From: Algoriphagus ornithinivorans
Lineage (GTDB): Bacteria > Bacteroidota > Bacteroidia > Cytophagales > Cyclobacteriaceae
Assembly: GCF_900115305.1 (NCBI RefSeq)
Contig: NZ_FOVW01000002.1
Coordinates: 1-64,000 of the forward strand
Reading direction: 5' to 3'
DNA length: 64,000 nucleotides
Shown here: piece after piece, positions 35,127-43,221 of the stretch
How positions within the stretch are numbered: position 1 is the first letter of the stretch
Layout of the letters: each line of letters begins with the position of its first letter
Program-made: the position numbers and the translations under genes
Notes under the pieces: generated by a model
Databases searched by the model: none
The model's input: only the letters and a program-made list of their open reading frames with translations
Told to the model about the DNA's origin: nothing

Positions 35127-35831
35127 TTGAATCTAAATTCAGTTCTCAAAAAGTATATACTCGTTTCTTTCTTATTTTTTTCGTTTTTAGGAAAACTATT
35201 TGCTCAGGAGCAAGTTTTTTTCTTTGGATTCTTTCCTGAGGCGGCGGTTACCAAAAGTCTTTCGAATGGAAAAAAGATCAATTTCAAAGTTGAGAATCAG
35301 GAAACTTTCTTTAGAAACACAGCTAGAGAGGGGGAGAAATGGGATGTAAGGCATTACCGAACTGATTTTATGGGTTTTTATAGTTGGCAGGCTAGTCCTG
35401 TAATTAACTTGGCCATAGGTGCTTTTCATAGGATTCAAGACGGTGCAAATGCCAACAGGATTATTCAGCAGATGGCTTTTCTCCAGCGTTTAAGATCTTT
35501 GAGAATAGCTCACAGAATACGAACGGATCAAACTGCCACAAGAGGAGAGTCTTTAGAGTGGAGGTTGAGATATAGAGTGGCATTGGATATTCCTTTAGAT
35601 GGAAAAACTTTGGATCCCGGCGAAAATTATTTGGTACTCTCCAATGAACCGATTTTCAGTTTGCAGGACGGTGAGTTTGAATTGGAAAATAGACTAGTGT
35701 TTACCCTAGGAAAATTGATCAATGAAGAGCAAAAACTTGAATATAGTATCGATTATAGAACAGATGGATTTTTCCAAGAAGGCTTTAGAACCCGCTTATG
35801 GGCAAAAATTGGCTATTTCTATAATTTTTAA
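35127..35831 (+). CDS. Outer-membrane beta-barrel protein, DUF2490-like
   Basis: About 234 residues from the chosen TTG start. The open frame begins at ATG 35016, which overlaps the previous stop codon by 4 bases. That gives 37 unconserved-looking residues before a textbook signal peptide (KKYILVSFLFFSFLGKLFAQ). The TTG at 35127, preceded by AGAGG 6 bases upstream, puts the signal peptide at the start, so I prefer it. The mature part shows beta-strand alternation with ...GFYSWQASPVINLAIGAFHR, LRIAHRIRTDQ, WRLRYRVALDIPL and a C-terminal aromatic residue (IGYFYNF), as in DUF2490 proteins. Substrate and role are unknown. Confidence 0.65.
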   Translation: MNLNSVLKKYILVSFLFFSFLGKLFAQEQVFFFGFFPEAAVTKSLSNGKKINFKVENQETFFRNTAREGEKWDVRHYRTDFMGFYSWQASPVINLAIGAFHRIQDGANANRIIQQMAFLQRLRSLRIAHRIRTDQTATRGESLEWRLRYRVALDIPLDGKTLDPGENYLVLSNEPIFSLQDGEFELENRLVFTLGKLINEEQKLEYSIDYRTDGFFQEGFRTRLWAKIGYFYNF

Positions 35832-35908
35832 AACATTTTTTTGGGTTTGAAAAGTAAAAAACTTGCTATGAAATACAAATTGCTGTATGTTTACCCTATG
35901 AATATGAA

Positions 35909-38863
35909 TTGGATGATTCTAGGAATAAAAAAGTAGGACTTCAATTCATTCAAAAACCTAAACAAATGCAGGAAAGGGGTATCAACAGTACTTTTAAAAA
36001 GATCATTTACGAGTCTTCGGAAATGGTGTTTTTGGCTGATGATACCTATCCGTACAATATCTTTTATGCCAATGAATCCTTTGAGGAATTTATTGGAGAA
36101 AGTCTCAAAGAACGAAATCTTGTAGGCTTAGGATTAGATATCAATGCATACATTTTTAAAGAGGAACTGATTCTTACCCATGGTGATAAGGATTATTCTT
36201 TTCGTCTGGAGCTTCCGCAGGAAAGTTCTTCTAATTACTTTTTGTTTTATAAAGGAAAGGAAGTTAAAACTCATGGGCTTCCGGGTAAGCGTGAGATTCA
36301 GCAGTTTTTTAAAAATGGCCTAGATCTAATTGCTATCGGTCAGCATGATTTCCTGACTTATCTGAATGCCGCGGTAAAGCCAATTCTGGGATATGAGCCA
36401 GCGGAATTGATGAATACTAGTCTTTGTCCTTTTCTGCATGAAGAGGATTTAGAAAAAATCAGATCATTTTGGAAGAGTAAGCGAAAGCAGGATGAACTTG
36501 GTTTTTTTGAATCACGAGTAAAATGTAAGGATGGTTCATATAAGTATTTAGAGTTTTCAGTCCAGTTTACGGCTGAATATTTTTATTTAATAGGCAGGGA
36601 TAAAACCGAGTCATACAGTGAATCAGTAAAAACAAAAAGACTCAATCAGCTAAGAAAAAAAGGTTCGGAATTAGCTAGAGTAGCCACATGGTCTTATGAT
36701 CCTAAGAGCTCTTCATTTGAATACGATGAAGTTGCCAACTTGATTTTTGAAAAGAAGGTGGATCTACAGATCAAATTTGAAAATTACTTTTCGGAGAACC
36801 TGAGCAATAAAAAAGAAGAGAAAAAGCTCGAATTTGAATTGCCTGAATTTGATTTGGGAGTTGTGGCCGAATATCACGATGCCATTCAGGGAAGAGGTTT
36901 CTGGTTAGGTGTATTATCAGACCTTTCTGAGAAGAAAAATATAGAGAGATCAGGAGAATTGCTCAAAAATATCATTTTGAATTCTCCAGACCCAATGTTG
37001 GTGGCTCGACCAGATGGGGAAATTTTCCTCTGCAATGAAGAAGCGAAAAAGCTTTTGGGAGTAGAAGAGAACCGGAAATTTGAGCATTTAAGTGAGCTCA
37101 ATGTGCTTTTTGAAGAGAGTGATGAGTGGAAGGATTGGATTGATACCCCTGCAAACGAGGAAGGGTCCAGACGATTCTCCACATTACTGATCAGTAATCT
37201 GGGCAAGCAACTCACTTTAGAGGTAGCAGCTAAGTCTTTGCAAGAGAAAGAGGAAAGTTTTGTGGTGCTTTCTTTTAGAAATATTTCTGAGAAGGTGACA
37301 CTGGAGAAGACTCTTGAGGAAAGCAGTGATTTTTTAATGAATTTGACTGAGCAAGTTCCAGGAGGCCTTTACCAATTAGTTTTGGATCAAAACGGAAAAA
37401 TGAGCTTCTCATTCCTTTCCAGAGGTATTGCCTCAGTTTTGGGACTTACTCAGACTGAAATTGAAAAGTTTGAGGATATTTCAGGAGCTATATCCAGAGT
37501 GCATCCAAATGATTTACCACAAGTGATCATGACCTCGGTGGCCTCTGCCAGAAAAGGAGAACCTTGGCAGTGTCAGTTTAGAGTGAAAGACAATTCCGAT
37601 TCTGAAGGATATCGATGGGTATTAGGTGCTGCGAGACCACAAGCACTGGAAAATGGAGATATGGTTTGGTATGGATATTTGACAGATATCAGCCAACAAA
37701 AAGAATTTGAATCCAAACTCGACGAGGCAAGAAGAACAGCGGAAAAAGCAAGTCAAATTAAGTCTGACTTCCTTTCTATGATTAGCCACGAGTTGAGAAC
37801 CCCATTGAATGCGATTTCAGGATCTGTTTATTCCTTATTGCAGGAAAATCCAAATACTTCCCAAAAGAGTGCTTTAAATACGATAAATTTTGCTGTAGAG
37901 AATCTGATCATTATGATCAATGATTTGCTTGATTTCCAAAAAATCGAAGCAGGCAAACTGACTATAGAAAAGGCCCCTTTCAATTTGAGGAATTTAGTAG
38001 AGCAGGTGATGAAAGGTTTGTCTTTCCATGCGAGAGATAGTAAAAATGATTTGCAACTTCACCTAAGTGAAGGTTTGGACATGAGGGTAAATGGCGATAA
38101 AACCAGACTCTCTCAAATCATGAATAATTTGATAACCAACGCTCTCAAATTTACCCATCAAGGAAATGTGGATGTCAGCATCAAGCTTCAGGAATTAAAG
38201 AATGGTAGAGCTAAGGTATATTTTGAAGTAAAAGATACGGGAATCGGAATCGCACCTGAAAATCAAACGAAGATTTTCAACGATTTCGATCAAGTAAAGC
38301 CAACTTTCAGCACCAAATACGGAGGAACCGGGCTTGGACTATCTATTACCAGGAAATTATTAAATCTGATGGGAAGTACCATTGCTTTAGAATCTGAAGT
38401 TGGTAAGGGCTCCCGCTTTTTCTTCGAATTAGAGCTTGAAGTTTCGGATCAGGAAGTTCAGGTGGAGAAGCCTGTTATTGGTTCAACTCAGGACTTTTCA
38501 AAGCTTCATTTGTTGATGGCAGAGGATAATGATGTCAATGCCTTGGTATTAGGGAAAATTATCAAAAAGTGGGGATATACTTTTGACAGAGTAGGAGATG
38601 GAGCTCAGGCAGTGGAAATTTTGAAAGACAACCAATATGATTGTATTTTGATGGATATTCAAATGCCCGTAATGGATGGCTTCGAGGCAACTCAAGAGAT
38701 CAAGAAAAATATTGATACACCGGTAATAGCTTTAACAGCTGCAGCCAAATTGGAAATCATGGAGAAAATAGAAGAATGTGGCTTCGACGGGTTTGTAGCA
38801 AAGCCAATCGACGCAGCTGAACTCCTAAAGAAAATCAAGGAAGTAATTTCTGAGAAAAATTAA
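35909..38863 (+). CDS. Hybrid multi-PAS sensor histidine kinase with C-terminal receiver
   Basis: 984 residues, no membrane helices. Three to five PAS-like modules occupy residues 25-610; the clearer ones are at about 130-240 (LIAIGQHDFLTYLNAAVKPILGYEPAEL), 350-470 (IILNSPDPMLVARPDGEIFLCNEEAKKLLG) and 475-605 with a PAC end YGYLTDISQQKEFE. The transmitter has the H-box FLSMISHELRTPLNAI (His near 627), LMNNLITNALKF-like N-box, DTGIGIAPE and GTGLGLSITRKLL. The C-terminal receiver (about 860-984) has MAEDNDVNA, the acceptor Asp in CILMDIQMPVMDGFEA, and FVAKPID. Phosphotransfer within the protein is expected, with an Hpt partner elsewhere. The stop overlaps the convergent TPR gene by 4 bases. Confidence 0.9.
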   Translation: MDDSRNKKVGLQFIQKPKQMQERGINSTFKKIIYESSEMVFLADDTYPYNIFYANESFEEFIGESLKERNLVGLGLDINAYIFKEELILTHGDKDYSFRLELPQESSSNYFLFYKGKEVKTHGLPGKREIQQFFKNGLDLIAIGQHDFLTYLNAAVKPILGYEPAELMNTSLCPFLHEEDLEKIRSFWKSKRKQDELGFFESRVKCKDGSYKYLEFSVQFTAEYFYLIGRDKTESYSESVKTKRLNQLRKKGSELARVATWSYDPKSSSFEYDEVANLIFEKKVDLQIKFENYFSENLSNKKEEKKLEFELPEFDLGVVAEYHDAIQGRGFWLGVLSDLSEKKNIERSGELLKNIILNSPDPMLVARPDGEIFLCNEEAKKLLGVEENRKFEHLSELNVLFEESDEWKDWIDTPANEEGSRRFSTLLISNLGKQLTLEVAAKSLQEKEESFVVLSFRNISEKVTLEKTLEESSDFLMNLTEQVPGGLYQLVLDQNGKMSFSFLSRGIASVLGLTQTEIEKFEDISGAISRVHPNDLPQVIMTSVASARKGEPWQCQFRVKDNSDSEGYRWVLGAARPQALENGDMVWYGYLTDISQQKEFESKLDEARRTAEKASQIKSDFLSMISHELRTPLNAISGSVYSLLQENPNTSQKSALNTINFAVENLIIMINDLLDFQKIEAGKLTIEKAPFNLRNLVEQVMKGLSFHARDSKNDLQLHLSEGLDMRVNGDKTRLSQIMNNLITNALKFTHQGNVDVSIKLQELKNGRAKVYFEVKDTGIGIAPENQTKIFNDFDQVKPTFSTKYGGTGLGLSITRKLLNLMGSTIALESEVGKGSRFFFELELEVSDQEVQVEKPVIGSTQDFSKLHLLMAEDNDVNALVLGKIIKKWGYTFDRVGDGAQAVEILKDNQYDCILMDIQMPVMDGFEATQEIKKNIDTPVIALTAAAKLEIMEKIEECGFDGFVAKPIDAAELLKKIKEVISEKN

Positions 38864-39792
38864 AGTTCTAGCGCTTTTTGATAGTATTCTTCTAGTAAAT
38901 CCATCTCAGGATAATCTTCATACAATTCTTTCAAATACGACAAAGCAGATATTTTATCTCCCGTCATCACATAATAAATCCCCTTATTTCTTAAAGCAAA
39001 AGGATTATTGGAATTCATCTGAAGACTTTGATTAATAAGATCCAAAGCTTCCTCTTCCTTCCCCAAGAAAAGAAGGTATAATCCTTTATTGTTGTAATAA
39101 TAGGCTTCTCTATTGTTAAGGCTAATTGCTTTTTCTACAGCATTTAAGGCCAGCTGATAATTTCCTTCATCAAAGGAAATCATAGACCTAAGATTATGAA
39201 GATTAGGTTCATTTGGATTTATCTGCTCCGCTTTATCCAATAATTCTGAAGCTTTAGCATACTCATCTTGGTAATAATAAATCGTAGCTTGATTGACTAA
39301 TAGATCTGAATTTTCAGGATTAAGCTCTAATGCTTGTTGAAAAGAATTGAGAGCAAGTTCATAATCCTCCAGTTTTTCTGCTACCAAGCCACTTAAAAAG
39401 AAGCCTTGCCAATTATCCGAGTCGTTTGTAGTCATCCATTCCGCATCGGTTCGGGCTTTGTAAAATTCTCCGTTATCCAAATAACTCAGTCCTCTTTGGA
39501 AATAAGCTTCAACATAATCGTTTTTGAATCTGATAGCTTGGGAAAAATCCGCGATAGCCTCTTCCAGCTGGTTTAATTGTAAATGAGCCACTGCCTTATT
39601 GAACCAGGCATCTGCATAAGTGGAATCAATATCCAAGGCTTCCTGGTAAAATCCTAAAGCTGATTTAGGATCATTTTCTTCCAATTTTTCATTCCCTTTC
39701 AAAAGGAAGCGACCTTTTCTATCTTCATCAGAATCACAACCAATTAGAAAAAGGATTAAAATTAATTTTAGTATGCTATTCTGAACTTTCAT
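38860..39792 (-). CDS. TPR-repeat lipoprotein
   Basis: 310 residues from the Met at 39792. Starting there gives a clear lipoprotein signal (KLILILFLIGC, lipidated C19), whereas the longer frame (from 39855) adds a very basic leader. About seven tetratricopeptide repeats fill the protein, with consensus-like ADAWFNKAVAHLQLNQLEEA, VEAYFQRGLSYLDNGEFYKA, YELALNSFQQALELNPENSD and NPFALRNKGIYYVMTGDKIS. TPR lipoproteins act as scaffolds at the envelope; the partner is unknown. The start lies inside the 3' end of the upstream AI-2E-type gene (17-base overlap), so translation is coupled. Confidence 0.83.
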   Translation of the reverse strand: MKVQNSILKLILILFLIGCDSDEDRKGRFLLKGNEKLEENDPKSALGFYQEALDIDSTYADAWFNKAVAHLQLNQLEEAIADFSQAIRFKNDYVEAYFQRGLSYLDNGEFYKARTDAEWMTTNDSDNWQGFFLSGLVAEKLEDYELALNSFQQALELNPENSDLLVNQATIYYYQDEYAKASELLDKAEQINPNEPNLHNLRSMISFDEGNYQLALNAVEKAISLNNREAYYYNNKGLYLLFLGKEEEALDLINQSLQMNSNNPFALRNKGIYYVMTGDKISALSYLKELYEDYPEMDLLEEYYQKALEL

Positions 39793-40882
39793 TGTCAGCT
39801 TCGGGCTTTTCATTTTTTTGTGTTTTTTCTTTTTCCTCACCCATGAGGTAAGCAAATGGCTTGGTCGTATTGCTCAAATCAAATATTTCTCGCAAGATTG
39901 CCATTGCAGGAATTACCAATATCATACCAGCAACTCCCCAAATTGTTCCGCCAATTAATAATCCCAAAAAAGTAATAAAGGCATTAAGGTTAACATTGCC
40001 TCCTACAATTTTTGGAGTTAGAAAGTTACCTTCAATCATTTGAATAATTTGGTAACAAACAATCACAGCAACCGGATAAAACAGACTGTCCTTAGTCAAA
40101 AAGGAATAAATGACAGGAAGGAGAACTCCGAAAAAGGGGCCTACATAGGGTATGATATTCAATAATGCTCCTAAGACTCCGAAGAAAATTGCATGTTTGA
40201 TTCCCAATGCTGAATAGGCCGAAATATTCAGAATAGCCAAGATGATCATAACTTTTCCCACTCCTACGATGTAGTGTAGAATCACCTTTCTCAGACTGGT
40301 GATTCGCATTTTCACCAAGTTGGGATCCCTGTCTCTATAGATCATGATCATCATTTGAGTCAAATGATGTCTATACAAAAGAAAAAAGAACATGAAAACT
40401 GGTATAAGAACCAATCCAGAAAGTGACCCCACAGTTTTCATGGCAAAATCTGAAATGTTGGAGCTATTTTCTTTGAGTACTCTTTTCAGATAATCGGGAT
40501 TAGCTTTATTTCTTATTTCATAGTCCATTTTGAAAGTGGACTGAGTCCACTCGTCTATTCGCTGGGCATAGGTATTGATTTTGCTTGTGACATCATCGAA
40601 GTCACTGGTAAATGAGGCTACATTCCCCACAATAAAGGACAAAAGGCCTCCCACGATCAAAGCCATGCATAAAAGGGAGATCACAGAGGATAGAATTTTT
40701 GGTACTTTCTTGCTCTCCATCCAATTGCTAAAAGGAGTGAAAAGGATTGCAAAGAACCCACCTAGAAAAAGAGGGATCAAAAGGCTTTTACCAACAATCA
40801 AAAAGAAGGTTAATACAATGATGAAAATCATCACGGATAAAGCACTCAGATAGGTCGGAATTTGAAGCTTTTTGATGCTCAT
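39776..40882 (-). CDS. AI-2E-type family membrane protein, second copy
   Basis: A 368-residue paralogue of the gene at 24564, same superfamily. It has N-terminal helices (about 15-85), a soluble central part (DDVTSKINTYAQRIDEWTQ) and C-terminal helices with LLNIIPYVGPFFGVLLPV and LTPKIVGGNVNLNAFITFLGLLIGGTIWGVAGMILVIPAMAIL. The C-terminal end is hydrophilic and Glu/Lys-rich (EEKEKTQKNEKPEADNESSE). The substrate is unknown. The tail overlaps the start of the TPR lipoprotein gene. Confidence 0.87.
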   Translation of the reverse strand: MSIKKLQIPTYLSALSVMIFIIVLTFFLIVGKSLLIPLFLGGFFAILFTPFSNWMESKKVPKILSSVISLLCMALIVGGLLSFIVGNVASFTSDFDDVTSKINTYAQRIDEWTQSTFKMDYEIRNKANPDYLKRVLKENSSNISDFAMKTVGSLSGLVLIPVFMFFFLLYRHHLTQMMIMIYRDRDPNLVKMRITSLRKVILHYIVGVGKVMIILAILNISAYSALGIKHAIFFGVLGALLNIIPYVGPFFGVLLPVIYSFLTKDSLFYPVAVIVCYQIIQMIEGNFLTPKIVGGNVNLNAFITFLGLLIGGTIWGVAGMILVIPAMAILREIFDLSNTTKPFAYLMGEEKEKTQKNEKPEADNESSE

Positions 40883-40917
40883 TTAAATCGTATTTCTCTG
40901 TTTAATAAAAATAAGAA

Positions 40918-42957
40918 CTACTGTTTTTTCACTAACCCAGCTCTCCGCATCAAAGCATCCGGCTGTGGGTCTCTTCCTCTGAATCTTTTGTATAAAATAG
41001 AAGGATGCTCGGTTCCTCCAGCTGCTAAAATATTCTTTTGGAATGATTTGGCCGTTTCCTCATCAAAAACTCCTTTTTCCTGGAATAGCTCAAATGCATC
41101 GGCATCCAATACTTCGGCCCATTTATAACTGTAATAGCCAGATGAATAGCCTCCCTGAAATATGTGGGAAAATGCAGTGCTCATCAAGGTATTTGGAACA
41201 GGTGGAAGTAACTCGGTTTTTTTCATTACCTCTTTCTCAAAATCAAAAATATCCTCGATCTGAGAAGGATCTTGACTATGATAGGCCATATCCAAGAGCC
41301 CGAAACTTATCTGTCTTACGGTTTGATAGCCTTGCAGGTAGTTTGAAGCTTTTTTGATTCTTTCGATCAAATCTTCAGGGATTTTTTCTCCAGTTTCATA
41401 ATGCTTGGCAAACAAATCCAAACACTCTTTTTCATAGCACCAGTTTTCGAAAATCTGAGATGGAAGCTCCACAAAATCCCAAAACACACTAGTTCCCGAT
41501 AAAGACTCATACTTACTATTTGCCAGCATTCCATGCAATGCATGTCCAAATTCATGGAAAAGGGTAGTGACCTCATTGAAAGTCAAAAGGCTGGGCTTAC
41601 TCTTGGTGGGTTTGGTGAAATTGCAGACTATGGACACATGAGGCCTTTGGTCTTTCTCCTCTAACTTGAATTGACCTTTGTAGCTGGTCATCCATGCCCC
41701 GTTTCTCTTTCCAGGTCTTGGGAAGAAATCCGCATAAAAAACGGAAATATGATTGCCTTGAAGATCTTGAACCTCGTAGGCTGTGACGTCTTTATGATAA
41801 ACTGGAATTTCCTGATTGGCTTTGAATTTAAGACCGTATAGTTTTCCGGCAGTTTGAAAAACTCCATCAATGACATTTTCCAGCTGGAAATAGGGGCGAA
41901 GGAGTTCATCGTCCAATTCATATTTTTCCTTTTTCAAAAGTTCGGAATAATAGGCGAAGTCCCATTTTTCCAATCTTTCCAAACTATCCAGATCATTCGC
42001 AAACTTGCTGAGCTCCTCTAGTTCCTCTTCAGCTTTTGGCTTCGCCTGAACCAGTAAGTTCTCCAAAAAATCCATCACTGCCTTTGGACTTTTTGCCATC
42101 CGCTCTTCCAATACAAAATGAGAATGTGAAGAATAACCCAGCAAATGGGCTCTTTGATGACGGAGATTTAGGATTTTTTTGATCGTTTCCTGATTGTCAA
42201 GTTCATCACCCTTGGAAGACTTGGTATTATATGCGATGAAAAGTTTTTTTCTCAACTCCCTGTTTTTCAGATAGGTCATGGCAGGGATGTAGGAAGGGTA
42301 GTCCAAAGTAAATGCCCATTGTCCAGCTTTCCCTTTTTCTTCACCTGTCTGCGCTGCAGCCTCCTTGATACTATCAGGAAGTCCCTCTACTTCAGATTCT
42401 TCGGATACAAAGTGTACAAACTTGTTGGTTTCTGCCAATACATTTTCTCCAAACTGCAGAGATAATTGGGCCAATTCCTGGTCAATTTTTCTCAGTTTAT
42501 CTGCATCTTTTTCAGATAGATTGGCACCGTTTCGTACAAATGCCTTATATGTTTTTTCCAGTAAAGTTTTTTGTTCAGGGCTAAGATTGAGTTCATCCTG
42601 TTGCTTGAAAATTTGCTGAACTCTCAGAAATAAATCCTTGTCTAAAAGAATATCATTGCTGTGCTGAGTTAGGAGAGGGGATATTTCTCTTGCCAATTTT
42701 TGGATTTCATCCGAGGTCTCAGCTGAGTTCAGATTAAAGAAAATTCCCGAAATAATTCCCAATTTTTTGCCCGCTAGGTCGAGTGCCTCGATAGTATTTT
42801 CAAAAGTTGGCAAGGCTTGGGACTTAATGGACTCGATTTCTTCTTTAGCCAGACGGATTCCTTCCTGGATCGCCGGCATAAAGTGTTCAGTTTTAATTTT
42901 ATCAAAGGGTGCTGTATCAAAAGGAGTATTGAACTCTCTCAAAAGTGGGTTACTCAT
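40918..42957 (-). CDS. M3 family metallopeptidase (Dcp/oligopeptidase A-like)
   Basis: A 679-residue soluble peptidase without a signal peptide. The N-terminal half is helical (MSNPLLREFNTPFDTAPFDKIKTEHF), as in thimet-type M3 enzymes. The zinc site is HEFGHALHG (near 467) with the third ligand Glu in the following ELPSQIFENW segment, and further M3 signatures are SIVCNFTKPT and AGGTEHPSILYKRFRGRDP at the C-terminus. Members are peptidyl-dipeptidase Dcp and oligopeptidase A, which degrade short peptides in the cytosol. Which of the two specificities applies is not decided. Confidence 0.93.
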   Translation of the reverse strand: MSNPLLREFNTPFDTAPFDKIKTEHFMPAIQEGIRLAKEEIESIKSQALPTFENTIEALDLAGKKLGIISGIFFNLNSAETSDEIQKLAREISPLLTQHSNDILLDKDLFLRVQQIFKQQDELNLSPEQKTLLEKTYKAFVRNGANLSEKDADKLRKIDQELAQLSLQFGENVLAETNKFVHFVSEESEVEGLPDSIKEAAAQTGEEKGKAGQWAFTLDYPSYIPAMTYLKNRELRKKLFIAYNTKSSKGDELDNQETIKKILNLRHQRAHLLGYSSHSHFVLEERMAKSPKAVMDFLENLLVQAKPKAEEELEELSKFANDLDSLERLEKWDFAYYSELLKKEKYELDDELLRPYFQLENVIDGVFQTAGKLYGLKFKANQEIPVYHKDVTAYEVQDLQGNHISVFYADFFPRPGKRNGAWMTSYKGQFKLEEKDQRPHVSIVCNFTKPTKSKPSLLTFNEVTTLFHEFGHALHGMLANSKYESLSGTSVFWDFVELPSQIFENWCYEKECLDLFAKHYETGEKIPEDLIERIKKASNYLQGYQTVRQISFGLLDMAYHSQDPSQIEDIFDFEKEVMKKTELLPPVPNTLMSTAFSHIFQGGYSSGYYSYKWAEVLDADAFELFQEKGVFDEETAKSFQKNILAAGGTEHPSILYKRFRGRDPQPDALMRRAGLVKKQ

Positions 42958-43094
42958 TTTTTCAGATTTTTATTCGGGTAAATAACAGTCTCCTGATTCT
43001 TTGGTTCCTCCAAACTCAGGTTTTTAAAAGCAAACTCTAAGTTACTTAATTGTGCCGGATCGATAAACGAAAGAAGAAAAAATGAAAAAGAAAA

Positions 43095-43211
43095 GGGGCT
43101 GTCTCATATTCGTTCTGATGTCAGTCTGATCAGAGTCGAAGGCCGTTTCTACCATAATGGCCAACATTTCGACTTCGCTCAATGTGACATAATCACTTTC
43201 AAGACAGCCCC
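43095..43211 (-). terminator. 117-base inverted-repeat element acting as terminator
   Basis: GGGGCTGTCT at 43095-43104 pairs with AGACAGCCCC at 43202-43211. Inside are nested pairings GTCGAA...TTCGAC and GGCC...GGCC. The element ends 11 bases past the metalloprotease stop, and the A-rich left flank gives a T-rich tail on the minus strand. It contains TTCGACTTCGCTCAATG, a motif related to GCTGAGCGAGGTCGAAG at 6.57 kb, so it is likely a dispersed repeat used as a terminator. Confidence 0.65.
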
Positions 43212-43221
43212 TAGGGAAGAT

